Shown: piece after piece, positions 6,322 through 6,951 of the stretch | Layout of the letters: every line of letters begins with the position of its first letter | How positions within the stretch are numbered: position 1 is the first letter of the stretch | Assembly: GCA_016202915.1 (NCBI GenBank) | Contig: JACQNT010000025.1 | Location: forward strand, 1-6,951 | Source: Acidobacteriota bacterium | Lineage (GTDB): Bacteria > Acidobacteriota > Polarisedimenticolia > Gp22-AA2 | Length of the DNA: 6,951 bases | Direction: 5' to 3' | The notes under the pieces: generated by a model | The model's input: the letters and a program-made list of their open reading frames with translations, nothing else | Told to the model about the DNA's origin: nothing | The model's database searches: none | Position numbers and translations under genes: made by a program

Positions 6322-6339
6322 GAATGATCCAGATCATTC
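6322..6339 (-). promoter_or_regulatory. FNR/DNR-type palindrome upstream of the porin-nap operon
   Basis: GAATGAT and ATCATTC form perfect 7-bp arms around a 4-bp spacer. The core ATGAT-N4-ATCAT differs from the FNR/DNR consensus TTGAT-N4-ATCAA only at the outermost base of each half. Such sites bind oxygen- or nitric-oxide-sensing Crp/Fnr-family regulators, which commonly control nitrate respiration genes. The core ends 22 bp before the candidate -10 of the minus-strand operon, the spacing of a class II activated promoter. Which regulator binds cannot be told from the site. Confidence 0.68.
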
Positions 6340-6415
6340 GAAGGGAGAGCACCGACCCTGCCCGGTCCGGTGCCGGATCGCCGGGCCACGGTCCGGCGTT
6401 TCGACCCAAGGAGCC

Positions 6416-6457
6416 CGCAGGTTGAGGGGGGCTGCCGGCAATGTGCGCCAACCTGCG
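6416..6457. repeat. 9-bp perfect inverted repeat in the divergent promoter region
   Basis: CGCAGGTTG (6416-6424) and CAACCTGCG (6449-6457) are exact reverse complements separated by 24 nt. The repeat lies between the two FNR-type sites. It could be a two-half-site operator for another regulator or a hairpin. It has no run of T on either side, so a terminator is unlikely. Chance occurrence in GC-rich DNA is possible. Confidence 0.45.
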
Positions 6458-6482
6458 CAGTCCGTGTGTCTTCCTCGGCGGG

Positions 6483-6496
6483 ATGACTCAAATCAT
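6483..6496 (+). promoter_or_regulatory. FNR/DNR-type site upstream of the divergent plus-strand gene
   Basis: ATGAC-TCAA-ATCAT is an imperfect version of the other palindrome, with TGA/TCA half sites and a 4-bp spacer. It is centred at 6489.5. The candidate -10 hexamer at 6519-6524 starts 22 bp after it, and a start at 6531 puts the centre exactly at -41.5. This is the class II FNR promoter arrangement and would place the divergent gene under the same control as the nap operon. Confidence 0.58.
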
Positions 6497-6518
6497 GGCC
6501 GCCTTGCAGCGGAGACGG

Positions 6519-6531
6519 TATCATTATTGCG
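6519..6531 (+). promoter_or_regulatory. Candidate -10 element (TATCAT) and start site for the divergent gene
   Basis: TATCAT at 6519-6524 matches TATAAT at five of six positions in an otherwise very GC-rich region. No good -35 element lies upstream at the normal spacing, as expected for a promoter that depends on an activator. The inferred start near 6531 gives a leader of about 29 nt containing GGAGGAGGGGAG. Confidence 0.5.
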
Positions 6532-6559
6532 GTTCGGAGGAGGGGAGTCCCCCAGGCCC

Positions 6560-6951
6560 ATGGAAACCGACGTCAGCCGGAACCCGGCCCTTCTGAAGCT
6601 CGATCTCTACTGCCGCGGCCTCCGCGTGGACGACTCGTGCGCCCTGGGCGAGGACGGGGGGCGCGAAATCCTGAGGACTCGGGCGGGGCTGGGGAGCGGC
6701 CTGGAGCTGATCCTCCCGCGTGGCCTCTGGACGAACGTGCCGGTGGCGGAGGCGTTCGCCCGCTCCTCGCCCTACGTCCTCCACAGGGTGAACGGCTGCT
6801 ACGTCCTCCAACGCCACGGAGAGCGCGCGCCGGGGAGCGGCGGGTCCCTTCAAGTCATGACCGGCGCCGCGCAGACGGTGGCGCGGGTCAGGCTCGCCCC
6901 GCGGCCGGCCTGGTACGACCGCGCGACCTCCACGGGCAAGCCGATGACCCG
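6560..6951 (+). CDS. Divergent conserved protein, N-terminal part (truncated by window edge; family uncertain)
   Basis: An open frame runs from ATG at 6560 to the right edge without a stop: 130 codons plus 2 bases, so the C-terminus is missing. The product begins METDVSRNPALLKLDLYCRG and has a dense soluble pattern with no signal peptide or membrane segment. It includes GLGSGLELILPRGLWTNVPV, SPYVLHR and, near the end, RPAWYDRATSTGKPMTR. From memory these blocks resemble the N-terminal region of some bacterial radical SAM proteins, but the diagnostic CxxxCxxC motif would lie beyond the window, so no function is assigned. A purine-rich GGAGGAGGGGAG (6536-6547) precedes the start at a longer than usual distance. 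A small GGGG/CCCC stem (6542-6552) lies between and could shorten it. The promoter faces away from the nap operon and carries its own FNR-type site, which suggests co-regulation. The minus-strand open frame across this region lacks any recognisable protein pattern. Confidence 0.7.
   Translation, partial: METDVSRNPALLKLDLYCRGLRVDDSCALGEDGGREILRTRAGLGSGLELILPRGLWTNVPVAEAFARSSPYVLHRVNGCYVLQRHGERAPGSGGSLQVMTGAAQTVARVRLAPRPAWYDRATSTGKPMT

Noticed and set aside
6294..6524. Small minus-strand open frame in the divergent promoter region
   Set aside because: No ribosome-binding site or protein-like pattern, and it covers the regulatory palindromes.
6542..6552. GGGG-AGT-CCCC stem as a possible terminator or riboswitch
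   Set aside because: Only four base pairs and no T run; at most a small leader structure near the ribosome-binding site of the plus-strand gene.
1..6951. tRNA, rRNA, CRISPR array, insertion sequence or attachment site
   Set aside because: No tRNA-like cloverleaf, spaced direct repeats, transposase sequence or terminal inverted repeats were seen; the window is filled by one operon plus a divergent gene.

Overview
The window is a compact, very GC-rich, gene-dense segment of a Gram-negative bacterial chromosome. A predicted outer-membrane porin, a lipoprotein and a Tat-exported nitrate reductase show the cell has an outer membrane and periplasm. The cytochrome b has cytochrome b6 hallmarks and the Rieske protein lacks the side chains that raise redox potential. 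Both suggest a menaquinone-using organism outside the classical proteobacterial bc1 group, for example an Acidobacteriota-like lineage; this placement is inference and weak.

Positions 1-6265 hold one tightly packed minus-strand operon. In transcription order it reads: beta-barrel porin (alginate-export type), napD, napA, a tandemly duplicated tetraheme NapB-like lipoprotein, Rieske iron-sulfur protein, fused cytochrome b6/subunit IV-type cytochrome b, and the N-terminus of a membrane-anchored multiheme cytochrome c resembling the hydroxylamine oxidoreductase (HAO) family, which runs off the left edge. Neighbouring genes overlap by 4 bp, abut, or lie 3-9 bp apart, which implies one co-translated unit.

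Positions 6266-6559 are a 294-bp divergent intergenic region. It carries two FNR/DNR-type palindromes (TGA-type half sites, 4-bp spacer). Each lies 22 bp upstream of a candidate -10 element, one per direction, which is the layout of a class II FNR-activated promoter. A separate 9-bp inverted repeat lies between them. At 6560 a plus-strand gene starts and continues past the right edge; its family is uncertain.

The proposed working model is a periplasmic nitrate respiration system. The porin admits substrate, NapD proofreads NapA maturation and NapA reduces nitrate. Instead of NapC or NapGH, none of which is in the window, the quinol-oxidising module is a Rieske/cytochrome b complex that would pass electrons to NapA through the double NapB. 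The final multiheme protein could be an electron carrier of the complex or a nitrite-processing enzyme. A Q-cycle complex feeding Nap would conserve energy at the quinol step, unlike the NapC route. This wiring is the most interesting point of the window.
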